Position numbers and translations under genes: made by a program. The notes beneath the pieces were generated by a model. The model was not told where the DNA came from. It saw only the letters and a list, made by a program, of their open reading frames with translations, and did not search any database. Positions 1 through 9,000 of a stretch of 48,367 nt of DNA are shown here, piece by piece (within the stretch, counting starts at the first letter, position 1; the number at the start of each line of letters is the position of its first letter). The stretch comes from an uncultured Porphyromonadaceae bacterium. Its GTDB lineage: Bacteria; Bacteroidota; Bacteroidia; Bacteroidales; Barnesiellaceae_A. Location of the stretch: assembly GCA_900538705.1 (NCBI GenBank), contig UPZG01000010.1:1-48367 (forward strand). Reading direction: 5' to 3'.

Positions 1-16
1 GTAGCTGCCAACTTAG

Positions 17-58
17 CCCTCGGAAGGACGAAGAGTCCATCCGAGGGATTTTTTTTGT
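17..58 (+). terminator. Intrinsic terminator of an upstream gene outside the window
   Basis: An 8-bp stem (17-24 with 40-47) is extended by a 4-bp inner stem (26-29 with 35-38) around a 5-base loop and followed by a run of eight T. It ends transcription arriving from the left edge; the gene it serves is not in the window. Confidence 0.85.
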
Positions 59-373
59 TTATACGGCACAGCCGGTAGAAACGAATAATTGCTAATGTAG
101 TGTGTATTGCCGATCCGTGGTTGTTTCAGTATTTTCTCTAGTATTTTCTTCAGTATTGAGCTTGTGGACTATTATCTTTATGTGGTGTGATAATATTAAT
201 GTTATTTAGAATTGTGAGCATTAGTAGCGGAATTGTCTGCGAGTTCCGTTTAAGCCTTGTAGACCCAGCCATTGCAATGTTTGAGTGTGTAAAAACACGT
301 ATGAGTGATGCTGTTACCATGATGAGATTTATGAGACATCTCTCTTATATTGGGCTATATATTTAAATTAAAT
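59..373. other. Intergenic stretch, no gene seen
   Basis: The bases between the left-edge terminator and the terminator of the transporter genes hold no convincing reading frame, tRNA or clear promoter on either strand. The sequence is AT-rich. Confidence 0.5.
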
Positions 374-411
374 AAGAAATGCGTGGTGCAGCTACTGACC
401 ACGCATTTCTT
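374..411 (-). terminator. Terminator of the LysO-family genes
   Basis: A perfect 14-bp inverted repeat (374-387 with 398-411) around a 10-base loop lies 59 bases past the stop of the transporter gene. Read on the minus strand it runs into a T-rich tract. Being symmetric, it could also act on plus-strand transcripts. Confidence 0.75.
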
Positions 412-469
412 AAATGTATATGTGTATATTCCCCTACAAAAAAGTATTTATGAGTTGACAAAATGAAAA

Positions 470-1090
470 TCAACTGCAGAGTGATGTGACAAGTAGAGGA
501 ACGCTTATTTCGAGTATAAGCCCGTGAACGATGGCAACAGGTATCATATCTTTCCCGGCATAGCGCGTAATGGAAGGAAGACATAAGTCCATAGAAGTGA
601 TGCCTGCCACGGATACAGGAACCAATTTGCCAAAGCGTGAGTAGAAAGGCATCCCCATGATGGCGAGCATTTCTCGTATCATATTGGCGAGGAGTGCTAT
701 GGCTCCTAGTTGTGATGCCATATCGATACCGATACTTGCTTCTTTGAGTTGTACGATAAGTACCGATGAAAGAGAATAATAGGCAAATCCACTACCCACA
801 GCCATGCAGTCGCGTACTGTCCATGAGTTAAGCAGGAGGCTGGCCATTGCAGTGAAAAGCAATGTGCCGGCAATAGTGAAAAGAGGAATGAAAAAATCGC
901 TCACTCTAATCGAGTGTATAATGCTACTAAGGTCGCTATTAGCCCCTAAATTGAGCCCTACTTGCAGTATGAGTAGATAGAGCAACCAGTGAGGTAGATC
1001 GGTACATAAATTCACTATATTTTCAGGCATAAAATGCCCAAATAAAATGCCGATAATGAGGCATAAAAGAACAATAATGCTATTTTTCAT
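470..1090 (-). CDS. LysO-family lysine exporter, C-terminal part
   Basis: A 206-residue, very hydrophobic protein with about five or six membrane segments. It matches the C-terminal two thirds of the LysO (DUF340, YbjE) family, which in E. coli is one protein of about 300 residues exporting lysine and thialysine. I chose the ATG at 1088-1090 because a textbook Shine-Dalgarno (AAAGGAGGT) sits just before it on the minus strand; the frame stays open to 1135 but has no such site there. The start overlaps the end of the preceding gene, which encodes the N-terminal part, by 11 bases, so the two are probably translationally coupled and make one transporter in the inner membrane. The specific substrate is inferred from the family only. 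Confidence 0.8.
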   Translation of the reverse strand: MKNSIIVLLCLIIGILFGHFMPENIVNLCTDLPHWLLYLLILQVGLNLGANSDLSSIIHSIRVSDFFIPLFTIAGTLLFTAMASLLLNSWTVRDCMAVGSGFAYYSLSSVLIVQLKEASIGIDMASQLGAIALLANMIREMLAIMGMPFYSRFGKLVPVSVAGITSMDLCLPSITRYAGKDMIPVAIVHGLILEISVPLLVTSLCS

Positions 1091-1361
1091 AGTTACCTCC
1101 TTTCCGTAAAATTTTCCATGCGAGCATCGAAGCAAGTATGCTGCCTATGATGCCGGCCACTGATAGTATGACTGCTTGTATGCCGTAACGCCCTATGTTA
1201 TCGAAAAAATCGGGATTGGAACCTATGGTTATGCCAAATGTGAAAAGCATGGCATAAATGGTATAAGCTATGGTGCGTTCTAATTTTTTGAACATCGTTA
1301 CGTTGCGTAGCAGTAATCCTAATGCTGTAGATACGAATAATATTCCTAAAATCAAAAACAT
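1080..1361 (-). CDS. LysO-family lysine exporter, N-terminal part
   Basis: A 93-residue membrane protein with about three helices, resembling the N-terminal third of LysO/YbjE transporters. It is first in a two-gene operon; its last codons contain the ribosome-binding site of the second gene. No homopolymer or slippery heptamer in the overlap suggests a recent frameshift, and both halves have their own start and Shine-Dalgarno-like sequence (AAGGAT before this one), so I read this as a true two-subunit arrangement rather than a broken gene. It lies behind a leader of about 380 nt that probably controls it. Confidence 0.78.
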   Translation of the reverse strand: MFLILGILFVSTALGLLLRNVTMFKKLERTIAYTIYAMLFTFGITIGSNPDFFDNIGRYGIQAVILSVAGIIGSILASMLAWKILRKGGNYEK

Positions 1362-1379
1362 AACAAATCCTTTTTAACT

Positions 1380-1741
1380 TAAAAAATAATGTATTCGTCG
1401 GTATTATGGTTGTGACGGAGCATAACACACACTACGATGTCTCTTCATGGTAGGTACATCGTAAGGTTTTTTATCCGACAAAATTTTGAATGATGATATT
1501 GTGTAGGATGTTATGTGGCCAATATCTTACACCGTAGGTGGTAACGCCACATAACGGGGAGACTTAGATATAACCGGTAAACCATTGCACCGGCATCGGA
1601 CCTACAAGGAAGGTCGACGTTGCAATGCAAACGGGGCTAATCTTAATATTATATGTATATCTCCCTAAAGTCATGATATGAATATGTATATATGGGCGTT
1701 TATATAGTGTATTGTATGCCTGTTTAAGGCTTCTCTGTTTC
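1380..1741 (-). promoter_or_regulatory. Long structured leader RNA of the LysO genes, candidate riboswitch
   Basis: Predicted transcript start near 1741, first gene at 1361. Inverted repeats seen, in plus-strand coordinates: 1557-1562 with 1660-1665 (overlapping alternative 1566-1572 with 1656-1662), enclosing 1583-1589 with 1621-1627, 1599-1603 with 1611-1615, and 1574-1578 with 1589-1593. Nearer the gene: 1510-1519 with 1546-1555 (10 bp perfect), 1495-1501 with 1520-1526, 1433-1440 with 1456-1463, and 1397-1401 with 1475-1479. The 1495/1520 and 1510/1546 helices interleave, as in a two-state switch. No U-tailed terminator is seen, so control of translation is more likely than of termination. 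I did not recognise a known riboswitch core (lysine, TPP, cobalamin). A 36-codon frame (1564-1674, minus) also spans part of it. Confidence 0.55.
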
Positions 1742-1747
1742 GGGATG

Positions 1748-1778
1748 CAAAGATACTACAATAGAGTCGCAAAACAAA
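1748..1778 (-). promoter_or_regulatory. Bacteroidetes promoter of the LysO leader and operon
   Basis: On the minus strand a -33 TTTG (1775-1778) is followed after exactly 19 bases by a -7 TATCTTTG (1748-1755), the ideal Bacteroidetes primary-sigma arrangement. It places the transcript start near 1741. Confidence 0.8.
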
Positions 1779-1848
1779 AAAGAAAGACCCTTTTTTGTTT
1801 TCTTGGCGGTAACTCACATCTTTTAGGTCAATAAAGTCTACGATGTCC

Positions 1849-2319
1849 TTAACGTTTGGCTTTGAAAAAATCTTGTATCAATGTGGCGCACTCTTCTGCC
1901 AAAATACCATGTGTCACTTCTGTTTTAGGATGTAATGCGCCCCCTGCAAGTCGTCGGTATCCTCGTTTCTCATCGCTTGCTCCATATACAAGTCGTGCTA
2001 TTTGTGCCCAACCTATTGCTCCGGCGCACATGGTGCAAGGTTCCACCGTAACATACATTGTGCAGTCGGTAAGGTATTTGCCTCCAAGACTGTCGGCTGC
2101 TGCTGTAATAGCTTGCATTTCGGCATGGGCTGTTACATCGTGGAGTAGTTCTGTGAGATTGTGAGCCCGAGCTATGACTCGCCCACGGCATACGATAATA
2201 GCCCCTATTGGTATTTCGTCTTCGGCGGCGGCTGCTCTTGCTTCTTGCAGAGCCATGCGCATGTATTTTTCGTCTTCGCTATGTTGAGTATCGGGGGAGG
2301 TTTTACATTCGTTTTCCAT
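1849..2319 (-). CDS. tadA: tRNA-specific adenosine deaminase
   Basis: A 156-residue member of the cytidine/deoxycytidylate deaminase fold. The zinc and catalytic motifs are intact: HAE at 66-68 (H66 zinc ligand, E68 proton shuttle) and PCTMC at 94-98 (C95 and C98 zinc ligands). TadA converts A34 to inosine in the anticodon of tRNA-Arg(ACG), letting one tRNA read several arginine codons. The length fits TadA. The first ATG adds a polar N-terminal stretch of about 15 residues before the domain; a start at Met20 is possible. It is a single gene, with a good -7 element at 2354-2361 and no partner downstream. The alternative is guanine deaminase or a general nucleoside deaminase of the same fold. 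Confidence 0.88.
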   Translation of the reverse strand: MENECKTSPDTQHSEDEKYMRMALQEARAAAAEDEIPIGAIIVCRGRVIARAHNLTELLHDVTAHAEMQAITAAADSLGGKYLTDCTMYVTVEPCTMCAGAIGWAQIARLVYGASDEKRGYRRLAGGALHPKTEVTHGILAEECATLIQDFFKAKR

Positions 2320-2353
2320 GTGTGTTATTTGAATGATATAAAAAACAGATGGG

Positions 2354-2361
2354 CAAAATTA
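2354..2361 (-). promoter_or_regulatory. Probable -7 element of tadA
   Basis: Minus-strand TAATTTTG fits TAnnTTTG about 35 bases before the tadA start. I see no TTTG at the usual upstream distance, so support is partial. Confidence 0.45.
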
Positions 2362-2417
2362 CATTATTTATTGCAGAAACTGGAATACATCTCAGATGTC
2401 GGCCTAATTTATACACT

Positions 2418-2451
2418 TTTGGCGAATATATAAAATTTTTTGTTATATTTG
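2418..2451 (+). promoter_or_regulatory. Probable promoter of the aquaporin gene
   Basis: TTTG (2418-2421) and TATATTTG (2444-2451) are separated by 22 bases, a little longer than the ideal 19. The -7 element is perfect and lies 57 bases before the start codon. Confidence 0.55.
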
Positions 2452-2507
2452 CCAAAGACAATTTATTAACCCGTCGCATATAATACCCAAAATGCGACAT
2501 AACACAA

Positions 2508-3197
2508 ATGAGTATGAAAAAATATCTTGCTGAAATGGTTGGTACGATGGTACTCGTCCTTATGGGCTGCGGTAGTGCAGTATTTGCTGGCGACATAGCT
2601 GCCGCTTGTGGTGCAGGAGTAGGCACGCTTGGCGTTGCTTTTGCATTCGGTCTATCTGTTGTAGCTATGGCATACACTATTGGCGGCATATCGGGTTGTC
2701 ACATCAATCCTGCAATTACATTAGGCGTGTATCTGTCTAAGCGTATGTCGGGTAAAGATGCGGCTTTTTATATGTTGTTTCAGGTGATAGGTGCGTTTAT
2801 AGGTTCTGCTATTATATTTGCGCTTGTTTCTACCGGAGCGCATGCGGGGGCAACAGCCACTGGAGCCAACAGCTTTGGAGAAGGCGAGATGTTGCAGGCG
2901 TTTATTGCCGAGTTGGCCTTTACGTTTATCTTCGTACTTGTTGTTCTTGGGGCTACTGACCCCCAAAAAGGTGCGGGTAATTTTGCCGGTTTGGCAATAG
3001 GCCTTACTTTAGTGCTTGTGCACATTGTGTGTATACCTATTACCGGAACATCAGTTAATCCGGCACGAAGCATAGCTCCTGCTGTTTTTGAGGGAGGTGT
3101 AGCTCTTGAGCAACTGTGGCTCTTTATAGTAGCCCCATTTTGCGGCGCAGCTCTTTCGGCTCTTGTGTGGAATGGATTGGCTCAAGATGGTAAGTAA
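2508..3197 (+). CDS. aqpZ: Aquaporin Z-like water channel
   Basis: A 229-residue major intrinsic protein with six membrane helices and both half-helix motifs, NPA at 67-69 and NPAR at 184-187. By alignment with E. coli AqpZ, the selectivity-filter residues are F47, H172, T181 and R187, which is the narrow water-specific set and not the wide glycerol filter (Trp/Gly/Phe) of GlpF. I therefore expect rapid water flux across the inner membrane in osmotic adaptation. It is transcribed alone: its own promoter is upstream and a strong hairpin at 3225 closes it. The start at 2508 was taken as the first ATG; an ATG two codons later is equally possible. Confidence 0.92.
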   Translation: MSMKKYLAEMVGTMVLVLMGCGSAVFAGDIAAACGAGVGTLGVAFAFGLSVVAMAYTIGGISGCHINPAITLGVYLSKRMSGKDAAFYMLFQVIGAFIGSAIIFALVSTGAHAGATATGANSFGEGEMLQAFIAELAFTFIFVLVVLGATDPQKGAGNFAGLAIGLTLVLVHIVCIPITGTSVNPARSIAPAVFEGGVALEQLWLFIVAPFCGAALSALVWNGLAQDGK

Positions 3198-3224
3198 TAG
3201 TTTGTAAATCAAACTTCTTTGTAA

Positions 3225-3265
3225 GGGGCTGTGGCTGTTTTATAGCTATAGCCCCTGTTTTATAT
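3225..3265 (+). terminator. Terminator of the aquaporin gene
   Basis: A 12-bp stem (3225-3236 with 3244-3255, two G-U pairs) is followed by a T-rich tail, 28 bases after the stop codon. Between here and the next promoter (3266-3407) I see no gene. Confidence 0.75.
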
Positions 3266-3407
3266 CTTTCATGATCGGTGACTAAGGTATGGCATTGATG
3301 TTTGGTAGTGATGAAAAACTTATAATATGAGAAAGTCTTATGCCTTAGATTTACGTCGCAGGAAAAATAGTAAAATATGAATGCAAATTGATATTTTCGG
3401 CGATTTT

Positions 3408-3438
3408 TTTGTTATTTATTATTAATCAATTATCTTTG
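3408..3438 (+). promoter_or_regulatory. Bacteroidetes promoter of the barrel gene at 3563
   Basis: TTTG (3408-3411), a 19-base spacer, then TATCTTTG (3431-3438): an ideal match. The leader of about 118 nt to the start codon shows no strong hairpin. Confidence 0.8.
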
Positions 3439-3562
3439 CGATGGTTGAATGTCAGCTCGTTCGGTAGACGTATAAGTTACACAAACTGCTGATGTATGTA
3501 AGTATATGGGATACTATTGCTTGCATGATAAAGAAGGAACAACTTAGAAATATAAAAAACTT

Positions 3563-4237
3563 ATGAAAAAACTAATTTGCATCGTATTGGCCGCTGTAGC
3601 TTTAGCGGCAGCGCCGGCAGCCAACGCACAGTTGCGTTTTGGTGCCAAAGTGGGCGCAAACTTCTCTAACTTGAGTTGGGATAATGCCAAGAATCTCGAG
3701 TTTAAAGGGACTTCGTTGACCAACTTTACAGGAGGTATAATGGCAGAGTGGATCTTTGTTGCTGGTTTTGGTGTAGATGCCAGTGTGATGTATACGGCCA
3801 AAGGAACCAAATACGAGGTAGGGGATAATATATTGGGAGATGCTTTTGAATCGGTTTTTGGTACAAAAGAACCTGTTTCCAATACCATACATTATATCGA
3901 GGTGCCTATAAACTTGAAGTATAAGTTGCAGTTGCCGGTTGTAGAAGATATTGTGATACCGTTTATATATGCCGGTCCGAGTTTCGCTTTTAAGGTAGGT
4001 GAGTCTATCAAAGGCCTGGGTGAAACAGTGAAAAATGCAGATCAGATTATTAAAAATAAAGCTTTCGACGTTGCCATTAATTTAGGTATTGGTGTTGAGA
4101 TAATAAAGCATGTCGACCTTGCTGTGCAATATGGTTGGGGTCTTGGTACGGCTTCTGAAATAGGTTTTGGTGATGTTGTAAACCTGAACAAAGCCAAAAC
4201 GGGAGCTTGGACTATCACTCTTGGTTACATGTTCTAA
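3563..4237 (+). CDS. Outer-membrane beta-barrel protein, PorT-like family
   Basis: A 224-residue protein with a clear signal peptide (1-22, cleavage after the alanine-rich segment ending NA). The mature part begins with the LRFGAKVGANFSNL pattern common to the small Bacteroidetes 'outer membrane beta-barrel' domain (PorT/OMP_b-brl). Alternating hydrophobic strands continue to a terminal aromatic residue (GYMF), the usual barrel insertion signal. It is probably an eight-strand barrel in the outer membrane, with function unknown. It is a single gene with an ideal promoter and its own terminator. The family includes PorT of the type IX secretion machinery, but nothing here identifies that specific role. 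Confidence 0.75.
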   Translation: MKKLICIVLAAVALAAAPAANAQLRFGAKVGANFSNLSWDNAKNLEFKGTSLTNFTGGIMAEWIFVAGFGVDASVMYTAKGTKYEVGDNILGDAFESVFGTKEPVSNTIHYIEVPINLKYKLQLPVVEDIVIPFIYAGPSFAFKVGESIKGLGETVKNADQIIKNKAFDVAINLGIGVEIIKHVDLAVQYGWGLGTASEIGFGDVVNLNKAKTGAWTITLGYMF

Positions 4238-4260
4238 TAATTCGATTGTTACATAATAAA

Positions 4261-4297
4261 AAGGATTGTTTCCTCTTGTGGAGACAATCCTTTTGTT
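4261..4297 (+). terminator. Terminator of the barrel gene
   Basis: A 13-bp stem (4261-4273 with 4280-4292, one G-U pair), a 6-base loop and a T-rich tail, 23 bases after the stop. Confidence 0.85.
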
Positions 4298-4345
4298 GTG
4301 TCTATGCAAAAATAGTGTTGTGCTTTTTACAATGCCTATTTTGGT

Positions 4346-4353
4346 TATCTTTG
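4346..4353 (+). promoter_or_regulatory. Probable -7 element of the PAP2-barrel gene
   Basis: TATCTTTG is a perfect -7 match 51 bases before the start codon at 4405. The -33 region is only T-rich. Confidence 0.5.
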
Positions 4354-4404
4354 CAGTATGTAAGGTATTATGCTTTATGGCTTTTAATATATAGGATAAA
4401 ATAA

Positions 4405-5775
4405 ATGAGACCCATTGCCAAACTATTGCACATGTTACGGACGTCTGTAGTTCTGTTATTTATATTTTTTGTTTTGGCTTCGCATTGTGAAGCTTCCATA
4501 GGTGTTCCTGCCAAAGGTGATACTGTTGCATATACTACAACGGGTTCCCATCTATTGTCCGATAGTGATGCTATCTATAGTCGAGATTCGCTTACGGTAT
4601 TGCCTAAGAATATGTTTTATACCAATAAGTATGTGCAGATGACGTATGTGGGGGTGCCGTTGTTGGTGGGTGGTTTTGCAACGCAATATTATGTAGCCGA
4701 GCAATTCAAAGGGTTGCGCGATGCTTATGTACCTACTTTCCGGCATACATACGACGATTATATGCAATATGCCCCGGCGGCTGCGATGCTTATCATAAAG
4801 GCATGTGGCGTGAAAGGACGTAGTTCGTGGGGACGTATGTTGGTCTCGGATGCCTTCTCTGTTGCTCTGATGGCAATTGCTGTGAATGGGGTGAAGTATT
4901 CGGTAGGGACCATGCGTCCCGATGGTACAACTCGCAATTCTTTTCCATCGGGGCATACGGCAACAGCTTTTATGGCGGCCGCGATGTTAGATAAAGAGTT
5001 TGGGTGTATAAGTCCATGGATAAGTGTGGGCGGATATACTGTGGCAACGGCTGTGGGAGTGTCGAGAATTCTTAACAATCGACATTGGATATCGGATGTT
5101 TTGGCCGGTGCCGGTATCGGAATCCTATCGGTAGAGTTTGGATATCTCTTTGCAGACCTGATATTTAAAGAAAAGGGTCTTTATCAACTGTCGCATCCCG
5201 ATTTTTCTATTCCTGATAAACCCTCTTATGCCGGTCTTTATATGGGGCTTAGTTTGCCTACAGCGGCTGTAGAATTGGGCAATGGACAACGACTTTTGCC
5301 ATCTGTAGGAAGTAGGATGGGAGTTGAGGGCGCCTGGTATATACATAAATATTGGGGAATAGGTGGCGAAGCCACAGTAGCGCATGTGCCAGTAATGCTT
5401 GAGAGTAGCACGGATGATCAATCTTATTCGATAGATGCTGCTACTGTTGCTGTAGGAGGCTACGGCTCATGTCCCTTAGGAGCTCGTTTTAGAGCCGAAC
5501 TTAAAGCATTGGTGGGTTGTAATATTATTTCTGATGTCAATATAATTCCCGATGCTTTGCAGGTTGAGAAGACTGGGTTGTATTATGAAATAGGAGCCTC
5601 GTTGTCGGTTGTGGCTCGTCGTTATTTTGGAGTAAAGGCCTTTTGCGATTATGGAGGTTATGTCTTGGCGACGAACCTTAAGCCTAATGCTTCCTACGGT
5701 ATAGAGCAAAGCAGCCGGCATACTACCATACTGCATACGGCAACCTTAGGTGTAACAACGTCGATACTATTCTAA
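4405..5775 (+). CDS. PAP2-family phosphatase with C-terminal barrel-like domain
   Basis: A 456-residue protein. After an N-terminal signal-like helix (about 12-30) it carries a complete PAP2 (phosphatidic acid phosphatase type 2) domain: K164 with R171-P172 (KX6RP), PSGH at 181-184, and S220-R221 with H227 and D231 (SRX5HX3D). These residues form the phosphohistidine active site of enzymes removing phosphate from lipid pyrophosphates, lipid A or phosphatidyl lipids on the periplasmic side. Residues of about 265-456 are unlike the usual PAP2 proteins, which end near 250. They show alternating beta strands and a terminal phenylalanine, as in outer-membrane barrels. I infer a lipid phosphatase joined to a barrel; substrate unknown. 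It stands alone behind its own -7 element. Confidence 0.8.
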   Translation: MRPIAKLLHMLRTSVVLLFIFFVLASHCEASIGVPAKGDTVAYTTTGSHLLSDSDAIYSRDSLTVLPKNMFYTNKYVQMTYVGVPLLVGGFATQYYVAEQFKGLRDAYVPTFRHTYDDYMQYAPAAAMLIIKACGVKGRSSWGRMLVSDAFSVALMAIAVNGVKYSVGTMRPDGTTRNSFPSGHTATAFMAAAMLDKEFGCISPWISVGGYTVATAVGVSRILNNRHWISDVLAGAGIGILSVEFGYLFADLIFKEKGLYQLSHPDFSIPDKPSYAGLYMGLSLPTAAVELGNGQRLLPSVGSRMGVEGAWYIHKYWGIGGEATVAHVPVMLESSTDDQSYSIDAATVAVGGYGSCPLGARFRAELKALVGCNIISDVNIIPDALQVEKTGLYYEIGASLSVVARRYFGVKAFCDYGGYVLATNLKPNASYGIEQSSRHTTILHTATLGVTTSILF

Positions 5776-6082
5776 GTTGTGCATAGATAGCATGTGTTTA
5801 TGGTTAAACATTATGTTTATGACATTGCATAAGTCACGAACATATATGCTTCTATGCGTCGTTAATTGTTTATGATACAAGTAGACAAATATTGTTGGCT
5901 TGTATTTTTTGATATAAACAGTACATTTTTTGGTATAATTTTTTTTTGATATTACACGGAGAGTTTAAAAAACTTATTTTTGCATGCTGTCTTTGCCCTG
6001 ATGTGTATTATATAGCGTAGGCGCTATCGGATGGACATAACGAGAATGAAAAAACTTCATTAAATTAATATACAAGAAAGAC
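5776..6082 (+). other. Intergenic, probable promoter region of pectate lyase
   Basis: No gene is seen. TATTTTTG at 5975-5982 fits the -7 consensus and lies 100 bases before the lyase start, but the nearest TTTG (5945-5948) is 26 bases upstream, which is too far. The remainder is AT-rich with no clear hairpin. Confidence 0.4.
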
Positions 6083-9000
6083 ATGAAAAACAGAATTTTT
6101 ACAATTTGTTTGTTGCTGGCTACATGCTTCAGTGCTGTATGGGCGCAAGTATCAGTCAAGCAAGTCGTAGGATGGTACGAGAGTGCCTATGTAACATGGG
6201 AGCTCTACCAAGGAGCCGATATGTACAATGTATATGTAAAAGGTGCTACTGATGCCAACTGGAAGCAGCTCGACAAAGAACTGATTCGTAACTACGGTTG
6301 GTATGGTCGTGCCGATGCTGTTGGTTTGAAACCTGGTAATTATCTATTTAAGATTGAGGCTACCAATGGTGGCAATGTTATTTCGGGTAGCGCTACCGAA
6401 ACGAAGACAGTAAGTGTACAATCATACGATCGTGATGGTTTTGCACACAAAGACGGGGTTGCAGTAGGTGCCTATAATAATGATGGTACACTTAAAGACA
6501 ATGCTCGTGTATTGTATATCACTAACGAGAATGTCGATAATGTACAGTTGACAGTACTCAATGCTAAAACAGAATCTACATGTACCGGTTTGGGCGAAAT
6601 TTTGAAGGCATATGAGAAGGGTTTAGAGACCCGACCTCTCGCTGTTCGTATCATAGGTAATATCAATACTACGAGTGGGCAGCTCTATGGCGATGCCGAT
6701 GCCATGCAGTTAAAGGGTAAAAACAACACTATACCTATGCAAGTAACCATTGAGGGTATAGGTGATGATGCTTGGTTGAGTGACTGGGGTTTTGTTTTTG
6801 TTAAAGCCAATAACGTAGAGATGCGAAACTTGGGTATAGCTCTCTTTAACGACGATGGTGTCTCTATCAAAGAGTCGGTAAAGATGTGGGTACACCACTG
6901 TGATATATTCTATGGAAAGGCAGGTAGCGCATCTGACCAAGCTAAAGGTGATGGTTCATTAGATGTGAAAGACGACTCACAATATTGTACTTTCTCGTAT
7001 ATCCACTTCTGGGATTCTGGTAAAATGTCGCTTTGCGGTATGAAATCGGAAAGCGGTCCTAACTACATATCATATCATCATAACTGGTTCGACCACTCAG
7101 ACTCACGTCACCCTCGTATCCGTACGATGACGGTGCACATTTATAATAACTATTACGATGGTGCTGCCAAATATGGAGTAGGTGTTACTTCTGGTTCAAG
7201 CGCATTTGTCGAGAATAACTATTATCGTAATACCAACCGCCCCATGATGTCGTCGAAACAAGGTACTGATGCTTCGGGTGATGGTACATTCTCGGGCGAA
7301 AGTGGCGGTATGATAAAAGCATATGGTAACGTTTTTGTAGAGTGTGGTAGCAATTTCAGTTACATAACAGCCAATTCAGTACCAGGGTCTGGCGCAACTA
7401 AGGTCGATGCTACCAGCTTCGATGCCTACCAAGCCACGTCACGAAATGAGCAAGTTCCTTCAACTTATGAAACGTTGGCTGGTGGTACTACATATAACAA
7501 CTTCGATACCAATTCATCGTTGATGTATACTTATACGCCCGATGTTGCCATCGCTGTACCTGCCAAAGTAAAAGCCAGTGCCGGCCGTATGGAGGGTGGC
7601 GATTTCACTTGGCGTGGTTTCGATAACAGTGTAGATGATGCCGATTATGAAGTTAACAGTGACTTGATGAGTGCTATACGTTCGTATGAAACATCTCTCG
7701 TTGAGATTGCCGCATTTACGCAAACATCTGCAGCTCCGGCCTCATACACAGTAACATATTATGCCGATGTAGAAGGTACCCAAGTATTTACTACCCAGAC
7801 AAATCAAACGAAACTTGTATATCCTAAGGGCACACCTACTAAAGAGGGTTATACTTTTGTTGGATGGTCGGCAGCCCAAGGACAGCGTCTGAGCTCCGAT
7901 TTGTATGTATATCCTACATTCTCCGATGGTAAGAATAGTGAAGGCGGTTCTACAGGTGGTTCTACAGGAGGTGACGTTGTCGTAACTAATAAATGGGACT
8001 TCACGGCGTGGAGCAGCGAAACTCGAGACGCTGTAATGAGTAGCAGCGTATGGACGAAGGCTACTGATGGTACAAACCGTTATGATGCATCGTTTAGTGA
8101 GGCTACTGACCTTGGATTTGCAGAAACTGAGGGTATCACCTTCCAAGGAGATGTCCGTATCAGCTGGGATTCGAGCAAGGGCATGTATTTGCAAGGTTCA
8201 TTTACAATGAATGTCCCTGTAAGTGAAGGCCAGATACTTACCTTTGTATTTGCCAATACCGGTAATAGCAACGGTAGTCGTAACCTTATAGTAGAGGGTG
8301 AGCCTATAGCTTCGTCGGCTAGCACATCGAAGGAAGAGGCTACTTATACTGTACCTGCAGGTAAGACTTCTATTGCTGTACAAGGCTCGGGTGGCTTGAA
8401 CTATTTCACTATCACAGTCAGTGCAGATGCCAGTGGCTTGGAGAAACCTACCTTCGCATTCAGTGCAACAACAGCTACGGCCGATATGGCTCCGGGCGCT
8501 ACCAATACTTTCCCGACTCTTGAAAACAACTCTGATGGTACAGTGACATACACCAGCACAAACCAGCATGTTGCAGTCGTCAATAACGCAGGCTATGTAA
8601 CACTCCTTGGCGTGGGTCAGACTACGATTAGAGCCTCTGTAACTGCTACTGATCAATATCAAGCAGCCTCAGCAGAATATGTACTTACCGTTACAAACTC
8701 GTCAATACCTACTTATACAGTAACCTTTATGGTTGATGATGTTGTGTATGCAACAATGACGAATCAAACAGCTGTTAACTATCCTGAAGAGAATCCTGTG
8801 AAGGCCGGATATATATTTACTGGATGGGATATGCCCGAGGGTGTAATCCTTACCAGCGACCTGACAGTCCATGCAACATGGCAGGAAGCTCCTTCGTATA
8901 CAGTAACCTTCATGGTAGAGGGTGACGTATTTGCGACAATGGAAAATCAGACGGTTGTCGTATATCCTGAGGAAAAACCTGTAAAAGAAGGATATGTATT

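Noticed and set aside
1091..1135. Earlier ATG for the second LysO gene
   Set aside because: It has no ribosome-binding site, while a perfect one lies before the ATG at 1090.
1433..1471. Plus-strand hairpin (1433-1440 with 1456-1463) followed by AGGTTTTTT, like a terminator
   Set aside because: No plus-strand gene ends here; I treat it as part of the minus-strand leader structure.
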